Below are positions 17,001-24,868 of a stretch of DNA of 64,000 nt, piece by piece; the stretch's first letter is position 1; each line of letters starts with the position of its first letter. The position numbers and the translations under genes are program-made. Origin of the DNA: Gemmatimonadaceae bacterium (GTDB taxonomy: Bacteria > Latescibacterota > UBA2968 > UBA8231); NCBI GenBank assembly GCA_026706075.1, contig JAPOZM010000109.1, positions 1 to 64,000 on the forward strand. The letters run 5' to 3'. The notes beneath the pieces were generated by a model that saw only the letters and a program-made list of their open reading frames with translations, was not told where the DNA came from and searched no databases.

Positions 17001-18943
17001 CCATCGGTTCCCGGAGCGCCCTCAAGCTCTGGGACGTCGCCCAGGGGCGGGAGAGGGCCACCCTCTCGGGGCACACGGGTGGAGTCACTTCCCTGGCCTT
17101 CTCGTCCGATGGGGGCGCCCTCGCCAGCGCCGCCTACGACGGGACCTCCCGCGTGTGGGACATAGCCACCGGGGGGAATGTTGCCACCCTCGACCTTCCC
17201 ACTCGGGCCCGATCCCTGGCGTTCTCGCCTGACGGCGCCACCCTTGCGACCATGTCCTGGGGTGAGGTCCTGCTCTGGGATGTCGGGACCGAGAAGGCCG
17301 CCCGGATTGAGGGGCACCACTCGAACATCAACGCCCTGGCCCTCTCTCCCGACGGCGGCACTCTCGCCATCGGATCGGGCAACTTGACAAGGCTGTGGGA
17401 CGTGAGGACGGGCCGAGAGACCGCCACTCTGGAGCCCACCGGTCAGGTCGGCTCTCAGGTCGAGGTCAGTGCGGTGGCGTTCTCACCCGACGGCTCCATC
17501 CTCGCAGTCGGAAGAAGGAGCGTCACCCTTTGGGATGCGGCCACCATCCAGGCCATCGCCACTCTCGAGGGACCTGACCTGGATGTAAGGTCGGGGGCGT
17601 TCTCGCCCGATGGCACCATCTTCGCCGCTGGATACTATCACGGCAACATCCGGTTGTGGGACGTGGCCAGGAGGGAGAGCATTACCAGGTTGTCGGGCCA
17701 CACGGCTATTGTCTCTTCCCTGGCCTTCTCCCCCGAGGGCGACATCCTCGCCTCCGGCTCCTGGGATCAAACCGCGCGGCTGTGGGACCTGGAGACAGTC
17801 CAGGAGATTACCACTCTCCAGGGACTTTTCCTGGAAGGCTCCGTGGCTTTCTCCCCCGATGGCGCTACCCTCGCAGTCGCATCCCTGGGTGGGGTCAGCC
17901 TGTTGGACCCGGAGACCTGGAATGAGGTCGCTTTTCTTGGCGGGTCGAACGCCTACTCCCTGGCCTTCGCCGCCGATGGCGGCACCCTCGCCGCCGGATT
18001 CCAGGACGGAACTGTCCTGCTATGGGACACGGAGACCTGGAGAAGAGCCGCTACCTTCGAGGGCCATATCGCCGATGTCCGATCTCTGGCCCTCTCCCGC
18101 GATGGCACCACCCTCGCCTCCGGATCCCGGGACGGCACCGTCCTGCTGTGGGACCTCACGCCGCGGCCCCATGTACTGCGGGTCGTCTCGGGTGACGGCC
18201 AGGAGGGCGAGCCCGGTGCCCTCCTCCCTGGCACACTGGTCGTTGAAGTACGGGACGAAGACGGTGATCTGCTGGAGGGAGCCCAGGTCACCTTCACCGT
18301 CACCGCGGGCGGCGGCACTCTCACCACGGAGACCACGACGACCGATCCCGCGGGCCGAGCCGCAACCACTCTGACCCTGGGGGGCGAGCCGGGCCCCAAC
18401 ACGGTCGAGGTCGCCGTCGAGGGGCTGGAGACCATGCTCTTCACCGCCACCGCAAAGGCGACCCCCGACTTCGACGGCGACGGCGAGATCGGTTTCAACG
18501 ACTTCTTCCTCTTCGCCGAGGCCTTCGGCGGCGACGACCCCCGCTTCGACCTGGATGGCAACGGCGAGGTCGACTTCGCCGACTTCTTCCTCTTCGCCGA
18601 GAGCTTCGGACAGCCGGCGCGGGCCAGGCTGATGGCCCTGGCCCGGGAGATGATCGGCCTGCCGGATGGCCCGCAACTTCAGCAGAACTGGCCCAATCCC
18701 TTCAACAGCGGGACCGTCATCAGCTGGTTCCTGCTGCAGCCGGGGCCGGCGCGCCTGGAGGTGTTCGCGCTGAACGGGCAGCGGGTGGCGGTCCTGAGCG
18801 GGGGCCACCACAAGGCCGGTCCCCACCGCCTGCGCTGGGACGGCCGCGACGACCGGGGGCGGCCCCTGGCCAGCGGCACCTACCTCTACCGGCTGGTGAC
18901 CGCCGATCAGAAGTGGGCGCGCAAGCTGACCCTGATCCACTGA
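14096..18943 (+). CDS. Secreted metzincin-like protein with 21 WD40 repeats, Big_1 domains, EF-hand segment and sorting module
   Basis: A 1615-aa protein with a signal peptide ending near SAFAS. The N-terminal ~270 residues carry HEIGHAFGLHH (196-206), a full HExxHxxGxxH zinc site, and a Met-turn candidate FIMSY (213-217), which supports a metzincin protease. Seven WD40 repeats follow (about 366-655; typical unit VAFSPDG...LASGS...LWD), then a Big_1 domain (660-758), then fourteen more WD40 repeats (about 779-1359), a second Big_1 (1361-1452), a DFDGDGEIGFNDFF Ca2+-binding pair (1457-1508) and a FlgD-like sorting module with NWPNPFN. Counts of 7 and 14 fit one plus two complete seven-bladed propellers. 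A substrate-binding or scaffold role for the propellers is inferred. Confidence 0.85.
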   Translation: MSRQLVLRSCLAQILLLAYMPSAFASTPSTEAEDLVFGGIVYSQAAKRAAMNAEDPRTVRMVYFLPNDRPFRAEVVDSMKAVILRTQAFFAEEMQRHGHGNLTFQFETDEKGEPLVHRVDGEHADEHYLDKGFREEVWEALGGKSPVEFLVIDQSVDSVPSGGRRSGGLAYMNERDGRPTFGTVVPGRFTWQTAAHEIGHAFGLHHDFRDDEFIMSYGASHQAQLSDCAAEFLAVHPYLNSEVDLSEEAYPSTISLLSPSRYPAGSGSIPLRVRISASAGLHQVLLVLTTPRPHFAAGSPEIKACRSLSGDGEAVVEFEYDGLIPGGDLTSLSRPIVHPVSIQAIDQFGRGTRLRFELYQISDRHIATLEEAGAVPSLAFLPDGSLASASAEAGGKLWNLVTRETTAILGPALPVRAVAISPDGGTLASEHDGIVKLWEVATGTNTATLEGQPGDTRFGSIAFSPPDGEILAAVSGDSTIKLWDLTAGTRYADLDHASWVTSVAFSPDGTKLASSSGDGMVSLWNPLTGERIALLEDHAPWVGAVAFSPDGATLASQSGWDGLVRLWDLGTHRTVATIENVHGGSAMAFSPDGALACAAGPYVNLWDVGTRARIDSLAHGDWVTAVAFSPDGETLATGTWKGLELWDASQWLKPRPHELVGISGDGQEGSPGATLENPLVVEVRDQYGNGMAGVAVTFTVTDGDGRLSGRFTVESTETDDDGRAVAALTCGIVPGPTTVEATLLAADPVTFRAVTIEDPLAPVGERDPHKWHLPDRATVRLGKGSIDQALGTGAVPAAFSPDGQRLAVATNIGTWLYDAATARAVDLLPATSITTAAFSPDGSLAAGSQDGTVVLWNAAGESTALYRHDGEVRSVAFSPDGALLAASSRSRIRLWDTADGSEQWSAASGEPASLAFSADGAILAATGRSAVWLWDVGSGDGVTTLDAAALDDGTEILSVALSPDGATLAIGSRSALKLWDVAQGRERATLSGHTGGVTSLAFSSDGGALASAAYDGTSRVWDIATGGNVATLDLPTRARSLAFSPDGATLATMSWGEVLLWDVGTEKAARIEGHHSNINALALSPDGGTLAIGSGNLTRLWDVRTGRETATLEPTGQVGSQVEVSAVAFSPDGSILAVGRRSVTLWDAATIQAIATLEGPDLDVRSGAFSPDGTIFAAGYYHGNIRLWDVARRESITRLSGHTAIVSSLAFSPEGDILASGSWDQTARLWDLETVQEITTLQGLFLEGSVAFSPDGATLAVASLGGVSLLDPETWNEVAFLGGSNAYSLAFAADGGTLAAGFQDGTVLLWDTETWRRAATFEGHIADVRSLALSRDGTTLASGSRDGTVLLWDLTPRPHVLRVVSGDGQEGEPGALLPGTLVVEVRDEDGDLLEGAQVTFTVTAGGGTLTTETTTTDPAGRAATTLTLGGEPGPNTVEVAVEGLETMLFTATAKATPDFDGDGEIGFNDFFLFAEAFGGDDPRFDLDGNGEVDFADFFLFAESFGQPARARLMALAREMIGLPDGPQLQQNWPNPFNSGTVISWFLLQPGPARLEVFALNGQRVAVLSGGHHKAGPHRLRWDGRDDRGRPLASGTYLYRLVTADQKWARKLTLIH

Positions 18944-18950
18944 GGATCAG
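18932..18950 (+). terminator. Small hairpin over the stop codon of the WD40 protein gene
   Basis: CTGATCC (18932-18938) and GGATCAG (18944-18950) form a perfect 7-bp stem with a 5-nt loop containing the stop codon. No T-run follows, so a Rho-independent terminator is doubtful. It could be an mRNA 3' end structure or chance. Confidence 0.25.
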
Positions 18951-19280
18951 CGCGCGGGTCGGGCAGCGAGGCGGGCGCCCGGATGAAGATCTCTCCGCCA
19001 CGCTCCTGCTGGACCGCGCCACGGAAGGGTCCGGGGCGTCCTGCGGGACCGGCCGGAGGCGGCCGGCAAACCGCTGGCCGTACGCCGTGCGCTGCCGGAG
19101 CCCGGGCTGGAGGTGCTGCCGCGGCCTGCCGGACAAGGCTTCGTGGGAGCGCTGAGGTCCCGAAGCGGCCCACGATTCGGAGCCCGCCGAGCAGGCTGCC
19201 GGCTTTGCGGGAGGTCTCGCCTCGACCTAGCCTTGGCCCCGACTCAGCCACAAGCCACCCGTCCCCGGAGCCGCCCCCCC
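18951..19280. other. 330-bp spacer without a supported gene
   Basis: GC-rich sequence between the WD40 protein and the amidohydrolase. Open frames run through it on both strands, but none has a convincing start, ribosome-binding site or recognisable protein. In-frame extension of the amidohydrolase upstream gives only a low-complexity Arg/Pro-rich sequence, so I treat it as noncoding. Confidence 0.5.
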
Positions 19281-20297
19281 ATGCTGGACCCCGCAGCCTC
19301 CTTCCAGGAGCACGACCAGGAGTTCTTCGAGCGCGAGCTGGCCGCCTTCCTCCCGGAGCGCGTCTTCGACATGCACTGCCATCTGTGGAACCGGGAATCG
19401 AACCGGGCCATGACGCCCCCGGGGTTCCCGGAAGACGTGGGCTGCGACGAGTACCTGAAGCTGATCGAGCCGGTCTTCCCGGGGCGGGAGGTGGGCGCCT
19501 GGATCCTCCCGACGGTGGCCCTCCGGGACCCGGAGACCTCCCTGCTGCAGAGCGAGTGGGTCTCGGACACGATCGCCGGCCGGCCCCGGTTCGCGGGGGC
19601 CTTCCTGATCCGCCCCGGCGACGACCCGGAGTGGGTGCGGGAGCAGGGGAAGCGCCTCGGCCTGCGGGGCCTGAAGTGCTACCACACCTTCTCGCGCACC
19701 AAGCCGACCTGGGAGGCCGACATCCCCGAGTACCTCCCCGAGGAGCTGGTGCGGGTGGCCCACGAGGAGGGATGGATCATCACCCTCCACATGGTGAAGA
19801 GCCGGGCCGTCGCCGACCCGGGCAACCAGCACTGGATCCGCCACTACTGCGAGACCTACCCGGACATGAGGCTGGTCCTGGCGCACTCGGCCCGGGGCTT
19901 CCAGCCGGCCCACAACTTCGACGGCCTGCCGGCGCTGCGGGGTCTCGACAACCTCTACTTCGACTCGAGCGCCAACTGCGACGCCATGGCCCACGTGGCG
20001 ATCCTCAAGATCATCGGCCACGAGCGCTTCATGATGGGCACCGACTTCGGACCCGCCAGCCACCAGCACGGCCGCAGCGTGCCCGTGGCCGACACCTTCC
20101 TGTGGCTCTACGACGACGCCCCGGTGTGGCAGGAGAAGCACACCACCATCCGGCCGGTGCTCATCATCCTGGAACACCTGCGCTCCCTCAAGTGGGCCTG
20201 CCAGGCGGTGGGCCTCACCGACCGCCAGGTGGAGGGCGTCTTCCACGACAACGCCGCCCGGCTGCTGGGGCTCGACCAGGCGTCCCCGCCGCACTAG
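19281..20297 (+). CDS. Amidohydrolase family 2 metal-dependent hydrolase
   Basis: A 338-aa TIM-barrel protein of the Amidohydro_2 type. It keeps the full metal-ligand set: DMHCH (His32, His34), a His after strand 5 (ITLHM), LAHSARG and GTDFGPA near the C-terminus with the catalytic Asp. I start it at ATG 19281 because the upstream in-frame extension is low-complexity, although no clear ribosome-binding site precedes this ATG. A sulfatase gene follows after 25 bp, and the pair probably shares a transcript. The substrate is unknown; relatives act on carboxylic acids and lactones. Confidence 0.85.
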   Translation: MLDPAASFQEHDQEFFERELAAFLPERVFDMHCHLWNRESNRAMTPPGFPEDVGCDEYLKLIEPVFPGREVGAWILPTVALRDPETSLLQSEWVSDTIAGRPRFAGAFLIRPGDDPEWVREQGKRLGLRGLKCYHTFSRTKPTWEADIPEYLPEELVRVAHEEGWIITLHMVKSRAVADPGNQHWIRHYCETYPDMRLVLAHSARGFQPAHNFDGLPALRGLDNLYFDSSANCDAMAHVAILKIIGHERFMMGTDFGPASHQHGRSVPVADTFLWLYDDAPVWQEKHTTIRPVLIILEHLRSLKWACQAVGLTDRQVEGVFHDNAARLLGLDQASPPH

Positions 20298-20322
20298 CTG
20301 CGCTCCCGGCGGCTTCCAGGCC

Positions 20323-21681
20323 ATGGCCAACACCGTCGTCTTCATGTCCGACGAGCACAACCCGCTCTACAGCGAGCCCTACGGCCACGGTGCGGTCGAG
20401 ACGCCGCACATGCGGGCCCTGGCCGAGGAGGGCGCCCTCTTCGAGCACGCCTATACCCCCTCGCCCCTGTGCCTGCCGGCGAGGTCCGCCTTCCACAGCG
20501 GGCGCTACGTCCACGAGAGCCGCTGCTACAACAACTGCAACGTCAACCTGCCTGACGGGCTGACCAGCTTCGGGAGCATCCTGGGCCAGCACGGCGTCCA
20601 TACGGTGCACATGGGCAAGGCACACCTGTGGCGGCCGGTGGGCGAGCTGGGCTACAGCGAGGTGGTGCATCCCTCGGAGCACCGCCCGCCAGGGGATCGG
20701 GAGTGCCGCCGGAACCCGCTGGCGATCCGTGCGGGGGCCCGCGGACGGGCCGACGGCTACGGCGCGAAGCCGGAGGCCTTCAGCAGGCCCGGACGGGTCG
20801 TCGGCGGCGCCGTCGACTGGCTCCGGGACACAGCCCCGACCCTGGACCGGCCCTGGGTCCTGTTCGTCAGCGTAGGGCCCCCTCACTTCCCTCACGTGGC
20901 CACGCCCGAGTTGTGGGACAAGTACTCCGGGTGCGGCGACCTGCCCGACCCCGGTCCGGAGCACCCCACGGCCCGACATCCGCGGGCGACCGACCTGCGG
21001 GCCCACTTCCAGACCGACGGGTTCAGCGAGGCCCAGACGAGGGGCCTGCGACGGGGCTACCTGGCGTGCGTCGACTGGGTCGACCAGCAGCTCGGCCGGC
21101 TGCGGGAGGCGGTCGAGACCGCCGGCCTCCGGGGGACGACGAACTTGGTCTACTGCTCGGACCACGGCGAGATGCTCGGCCGCTTCGGCATGTGGTGGAA
21201 GTGCTCGCTCTACGAGGACTCGGCGCGGGTGCCGCTGATCGCGGCGGGGCCGGACTACGACGGCCGGGGCCGCGTGGACACCGCGGTGAGCCTGATGGAC
21301 CTGCAGGCGAGCCTCTTCGCCAGCGCCGGGGTCCCCATGCCCGGCGGCCGCCGCGGCCAGCCACTGCAGACGGTCCCCGACCACGACGACACCCGCCCCG
21401 TCTTCAGCGAGTACCACGGCCACGGCACCCGGGCCAGCAGCTACATGATCCGCCGCGGGCCGTGGAAGCTGATCCACCACGTGAAGGCCCCGCACCAGCT
21501 GTTCCACGTCCTCGACGACCCGGGCGAGCTGGAGGACCGCTACGAGACCGAGCGCGGCATCGCCCGCGGCCTGGAGGCGGAGTTGCGCGGGATCTGCGAC
21601 CCGGAAGCCGAGAACGAGCGGGCCGAGGCGTTCATCGAGGGCCAGCTCGCGGCGGTGGGTGGGTCTCAGGGCAGGCGGTAG
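20323..21681 (+). CDS. Sulfatase (type I, formylglycine-dependent)
   Basis: A 452-aa alkaline-phosphatase-fold sulfatase. Metal-binding SDEHN is at 9-13 and the active-site signature CLPAR at residues 50-54, where Cys50 would be converted to formylglycine (family pattern CxPxR). The later motif VYCSDHGEMLGRFGMW carries the conserved DHG metal-site residues, and a C-terminal subdomain follows. No signal peptide is seen, so it is either cytoplasmic or exported by another route. It follows the amidohydrolase by 25 bp. Removal of sulfate from sugars or phenolic esters is the usual family role; the substrate cannot be read from the sequence. Confidence 0.88.
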   Translation: MANTVVFMSDEHNPLYSEPYGHGAVETPHMRALAEEGALFEHAYTPSPLCLPARSAFHSGRYVHESRCYNNCNVNLPDGLTSFGSILGQHGVHTVHMGKAHLWRPVGELGYSEVVHPSEHRPPGDRECRRNPLAIRAGARGRADGYGAKPEAFSRPGRVVGGAVDWLRDTAPTLDRPWVLFVSVGPPHFPHVATPELWDKYSGCGDLPDPGPEHPTARHPRATDLRAHFQTDGFSEAQTRGLRRGYLACVDWVDQQLGRLREAVETAGLRGTTNLVYCSDHGEMLGRFGMWWKCSLYEDSARVPLIAAGPDYDGRGRVDTAVSLMDLQASLFASAGVPMPGGRRGQPLQTVPDHDDTRPVFSEYHGHGTRASSYMIRRGPWKLIHHVKAPHQLFHVLDDPGELEDRYETERGIARGLEAELRGICDPEAENERAEAFIEGQLAAVGGSQGRR

Positions 21682-21700
21682 ATCCTCCGGAAGCTCTCGG

Positions 21701-21793
21701 CCCCTGTGCCTGCCCGCCCGATCCGCCTTCCCCAGCGGGCGCCACGCTCATGGGACCCGCTGCTACACAAACCGCCGCTCACCGATCCCGTAA
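21701..21793 (+). pseudogene. Relic of a second sulfatase active site
   Basis: Thirty codons read PLCLPARSAFPSGRHAHGTR, then CYTN, and end in TAA. This matches the active-site segment of the neighbouring sulfatase (SPLCLPARSAFHSGRY..., RCYNN). The DNA is also similar but clearly diverged. It starts only 20 bp after the sulfatase stop and nothing else of a sulfatase follows. It is either the remains of a tandem paralogue or a partial duplication. Confidence 0.7.
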
Positions 21794-22106
21794 GTGGCCT
21801 TTGGACCTTTACGTTATGGGATCAGACGGCGCGGATCAGGCGTACATGTCGCGCAAGGTTGCTGCCCTGCATGGTCGCCGGATTCCCCGTCGCATTGCTC
21901 ATTACAGCGAGGGGTTTGTGCGTATAGTGGAGGTCGAGGGAGGCAACCAGCTTCCTGGGGAGAGGTGCAGAGTTGGTCTGTTCCCCGAGCGTCGATTGCA
22001 GATCCTTCCATACGCTGAGGACGACCGGCCATGGCAGCTACCGACCTCTCGGGCGGCCAGTGTGAGTTCGTCCACGGGCTCCCAGGGGATGGCCGAGTCT
22101 GCGGTT
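21794..22106. other. 313-bp spacer without a supported gene
   Basis: Somewhat lower GC than its surroundings. Open frames exist on both strands, but none resembles a known family or has a convincing start. It probably holds further decayed sequence from the lost sulfatase region and the 3' flank of the minus-strand gene that ends at 22107. Confidence 0.45.
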
Positions 22107-22715
22107 TCAGGGCGCTGCGCCGCCCCACTTGACCACGCCCCAGCTCGAGAGCGGCACCGCCGTCGCCCCGCCGCCGACGCAGACCTCCACCTCGTGAAAG
22201 ACGATCGTTCCCAGGGCCACCAGCTCGATGTTGTCGGCCCGCGTCCCGGGAGGGAAGCGGACCTCGGTCCACGCATCGGTCACCCTGGAGTGGTTGGCCG
22301 TGGAAGCGGTCCGCGTGCCCTCGGGTTCGCGGAGAGTGCCGTTCTCGTCGCGGCGGCCTCCCACGTAGGCGCGGATCTCGTAGTCGTTGCCGATGGCGCC
22401 GACGTAGACGCGCACCGACTCCAGGAGCAGGGGCTCCTCCCACTCGAAGACCAGGACACCCCCGCCGTGCCAGAGGAAGGGTCGGGCCTCCGGATTCTCC
22501 TCAGGCGTCTCGCCGTCCACCAGGGCGGCGAGATCGCCCTCCCAGGTGTTCCAGGTGGTGGCCCGGGTCACGGCGTCGGGGGCGGCGTTGCGGTCCCCCG
22601 TCAGAGCGTGGGAGGCCAGCACCAGCCAGAGCGCGGCCAGCGGCACGGTGGTTCGCGCTTGCAGGAGAGATGAAGATGTCACGAAGGAAGAAGAGGACTC
22701 TCGCCGCGGTCGCAT
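22107..22715 (-). CDS. Discoidin-like secreted protein, start uncertain
   Basis: About 202 aa. A hydrophobic stretch near residues 28-38 could be a signal peptide. The rest resembles a discoidin / F5/8 type C-like beta sandwich: TWNTWEGDLAALVDGE near the start of the fold, then LESVRVYV, WTEVRFPPG and IELVALGTIVFHEVEV strands. Such domains bind carbohydrate. No ribosome-binding site precedes ATG 22715 or later candidates, and the N-terminus overlaps the divergent DUF362 gene by 40 bp, so the gene may be 5'-truncated. The fold call is by eye and moderate. Confidence 0.5.
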   Translation of the reverse strand: MRPRRESSSSFVTSSSLLQARTTVPLAALWLVLASHALTGDRNAAPDAVTRATTWNTWEGDLAALVDGETPEENPEARPFLWHGGGVLVFEWEEPLLLESVRVYVGAIGNDYEIRAYVGGRRDENGTLREPEGTRTASTANHSRVTDAWTEVRFPPGTRADNIELVALGTIVFHEVEVCVGGGATAVPLSSWGVVKWGGAAP

Positions 22716-24868
22716 TGGTGATCGCGGCCCTGGCGGTCTGGGACGTCCATGTCCATCGCGCCACCATCTGGTTCGTCGGGCCGGCCGGGGCCGCCCTCGG
22801 CGAGGACGAGCCGGTCCGGGTCGAGGGCCTGCCGATCATCCGGCCCAACACCATCACCCTGGGCGAGGGCCGTCCCACGGTGGCCATCGCCGCCTCCATC
22901 GACGCGGAGCTGCCCGAGCCCGCCCCCCTCGACGCGGCCCTGAGCTACGAGCAGGTCGACGCCGTGGTCAGCCGCGCCCTCGACCTGGACCGGTCGGGCC
23001 GCTCGATCCGCGACGTCATCGGCGCCGGCGACGAGGTGCTGATCAAGGTGAACAACATCACCAACCGGGGCAATCCCAGATCCTCCTACCACGCCCGGGG
23101 CTTCGAGCACCCGGGGCAGATCACCGACCTGCGGGCGGTGAAGAGCGTCATCGCCTACCTCGTGCGGCACGTGGGGCCCGAGAGGATCACCATCGTCGAG
23201 GGCGGCTCCCAGTCGCCCCGCAAGGGCTCCCCCGGGTTCCCCACCAACGGCACCAACGACAGCTGGTCGGTCACCTATCCGGAGTTCGACGACCTCTCTT
23301 ACGAGAAGATCCTGGAGGAGTTCGCCGCCATGGAGGTGGCCACCGTCGTCGATACGGCCGACCTCAACTACGCCCCCTTCAGCCGCAGGTACGTGCCCGG
23401 CGGCGCCTTCCAGCGGCTGGGGGTGACCCGCCTGACCTACCCCAACGCACAGCAGGGGTTCCACGTGGCCGGCACGGGCCGCTTCCGCGACGCCCCGCTG
23501 GCGGTGCCCACGATCCTCCTCGAGGCGGACAAGGTGATCTCCCTGCCGGCGATGAAGACCCACGTCTACGGCCCGACCCTGGGCATCAAGAACTTCGTGG
23601 GCGCCCTCTCGCCGCGGGGGCGCGGCACCAGCAGCCTCTCCAAGGGCGAGCTCTTCCAGTTCAACCCGGAGCACGGCCAGGTCGACATCTTCACCTTCCA
23701 CCCGGCGGACTACACGATCATCCAGGGGTTCTGGGGCACCGAGGGCGACGGGCCCCAGGACGGCGTCAACACTCAGCACAACGTCGTCGTCGCCGGCGGC
23801 GACCCGGTGGCCGCGGAGGCGGTGGGCAGCGTCGCCATGGGGTACAACCCGCTCGATCTGGAGCTCCTCTACCTGGCGGCGATCAAGGGCTTCGGCACCT
23901 TCGACCTGGACCGGATCGAGGTGGTGGGACGGCCCGTGGAGAGCATCGAGCGCAACTACACCAAGTCCCGGATCCACACCCTCGGGGCCCGCCATCCCCC
24001 CTTCTACGGCCGCGGCATCCGCCGCTGGCTGGTGGCCGGACCCTTCCCGGGGGCCGACCTCGACGCCGGCCACCTGCCCGACGAGGCCGGCCTGCGGCCC
24101 TTGGAGGGCCAGGCGGCCCTCGACCGCACCTGGACCCGGGTGGAGCACCTGGGCTACTCGGCCGAGGTCCTCGACCTGGGGCAGGTCAACGGCGAGGACG
24201 CGGACGCCGCCCACTACGCCTTCACCCTGGTCCACGCCGAGCGGGACATGGACGGGTTCCTCGCCCTCGGCTACGGCGATCTCGTGCCCAAGGGACAGGG
24301 CGGCGGCGACGTGGCCCGGGTCTGGCTGAACGGGGAGGTGGTCCACGACGGCAGCGAGCGCCGCGGCTTCCGCCTCGCCGACAAGTCCTTCGCGCCGGTC
24401 GCCGTCCACCTGCGGCACGGCGAGAACCGGCTGCTGTTCAAGGTCGGCAACTTCGAGCGGGATGCGTGGCTGGCCGCCCATCTCGTGGACGAGGACGGGG
24501 ACCGGCTCTTCGGCATCGAGTACTCCCTGACCGGGGAGATTCCCACCTCCGTGGAGGAGGACTCAGAGGCAACGGAAGTCCTTCCGGCGCAACCGGTTCT
24601 GCTGGTGAATTACCCCAACCCCTTCAACCCGGTCACCCATATCCGGTTCGTGATGCCCCGCGCGGCCCGGGTCCGCCTGGACGTCTTCGATCTCGCCGGG
24701 CAGCGGGTGCTCCGGCTGATGGACCGGACCGTGGCAGCGGGGCGCTACGAGGTCGCCTGGGACGGACGAGACGCCTCCGGCTTCAACGCCGCCAGCGGCG
24801 TCTACCACGCCGTGCTGCGGGATGACGGCGGCCGGCGCTGGTCCCGGGCGATGACCCTGATCCGATGA
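22676..24868 (+). CDS. DUF362 protein with N-terminal membrane/signal segment and C-terminal sorting module
   Basis: A 730-aa protein. ATG 22676 is preferred over 22670 because AGGAGA then lies 6 bp upstream. Residues 1-25 (SRRKKR, then AAVALVIAALAVW) make a signal or anchor. DUF362 follows (about 60-420), with VLIKVNNITNRG, SLPAMKTHVYGPTLGIKNF and an AVGSVAMGYNP segment. A beta-rich linker covers about 430-620, and a FlgD-like module (NYPNPFNPVTH, LDVFDLAGQRVL) ends the protein. Many DUF362 proteins are found near oxidoreductases and their chemistry is unknown; exported, tagged versions like this suggest a surface role. Its stop overlaps the next start (ATGA). Confidence 0.85.
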   Translation: MSRRKKRTLAAVALVIAALAVWDVHVHRATIWFVGPAGAALGEDEPVRVEGLPIIRPNTITLGEGRPTVAIAASIDAELPEPAPLDAALSYEQVDAVVSRALDLDRSGRSIRDVIGAGDEVLIKVNNITNRGNPRSSYHARGFEHPGQITDLRAVKSVIAYLVRHVGPERITIVEGGSQSPRKGSPGFPTNGTNDSWSVTYPEFDDLSYEKILEEFAAMEVATVVDTADLNYAPFSRRYVPGGAFQRLGVTRLTYPNAQQGFHVAGTGRFRDAPLAVPTILLEADKVISLPAMKTHVYGPTLGIKNFVGALSPRGRGTSSLSKGELFQFNPEHGQVDIFTFHPADYTIIQGFWGTEGDGPQDGVNTQHNVVVAGGDPVAAEAVGSVAMGYNPLDLELLYLAAIKGFGTFDLDRIEVVGRPVESIERNYTKSRIHTLGARHPPFYGRGIRRWLVAGPFPGADLDAGHLPDEAGLRPLEGQAALDRTWTRVEHLGYSAEVLDLGQVNGEDADAAHYAFTLVHAERDMDGFLALGYGDLVPKGQGGGDVARVWLNGEVVHDGSERRGFRLADKSFAPVAVHLRHGENRLLFKVGNFERDAWLAAHLVDEDGDRLFGIEYSLTGEIPTSVEEDSEATEVLPAQPVLLVNYPNPFNPVTHIRFVMPRAARVRLDVFDLAGQRVLRLMDRTVAAGRYEVAWDGRDASGFNAASGVYHAVLRDDGGRRWSRAMTLIR

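Noticed and set aside
18983..20563. Long + strand frame overlapping the amidohydrolase and sulfatase genes
   Set aside because: It is a shifted frame of two well-supported enzymes and is rich in Arg/Pro/Gly without any domain.
21895..21930. Possible promoter (TTGCTC or TTACAG with TATAGT) before the minus/plus gene pair
   Set aside because: Spacing is 15 or over 20 bp, and no start codon follows at a sensible distance on that strand.
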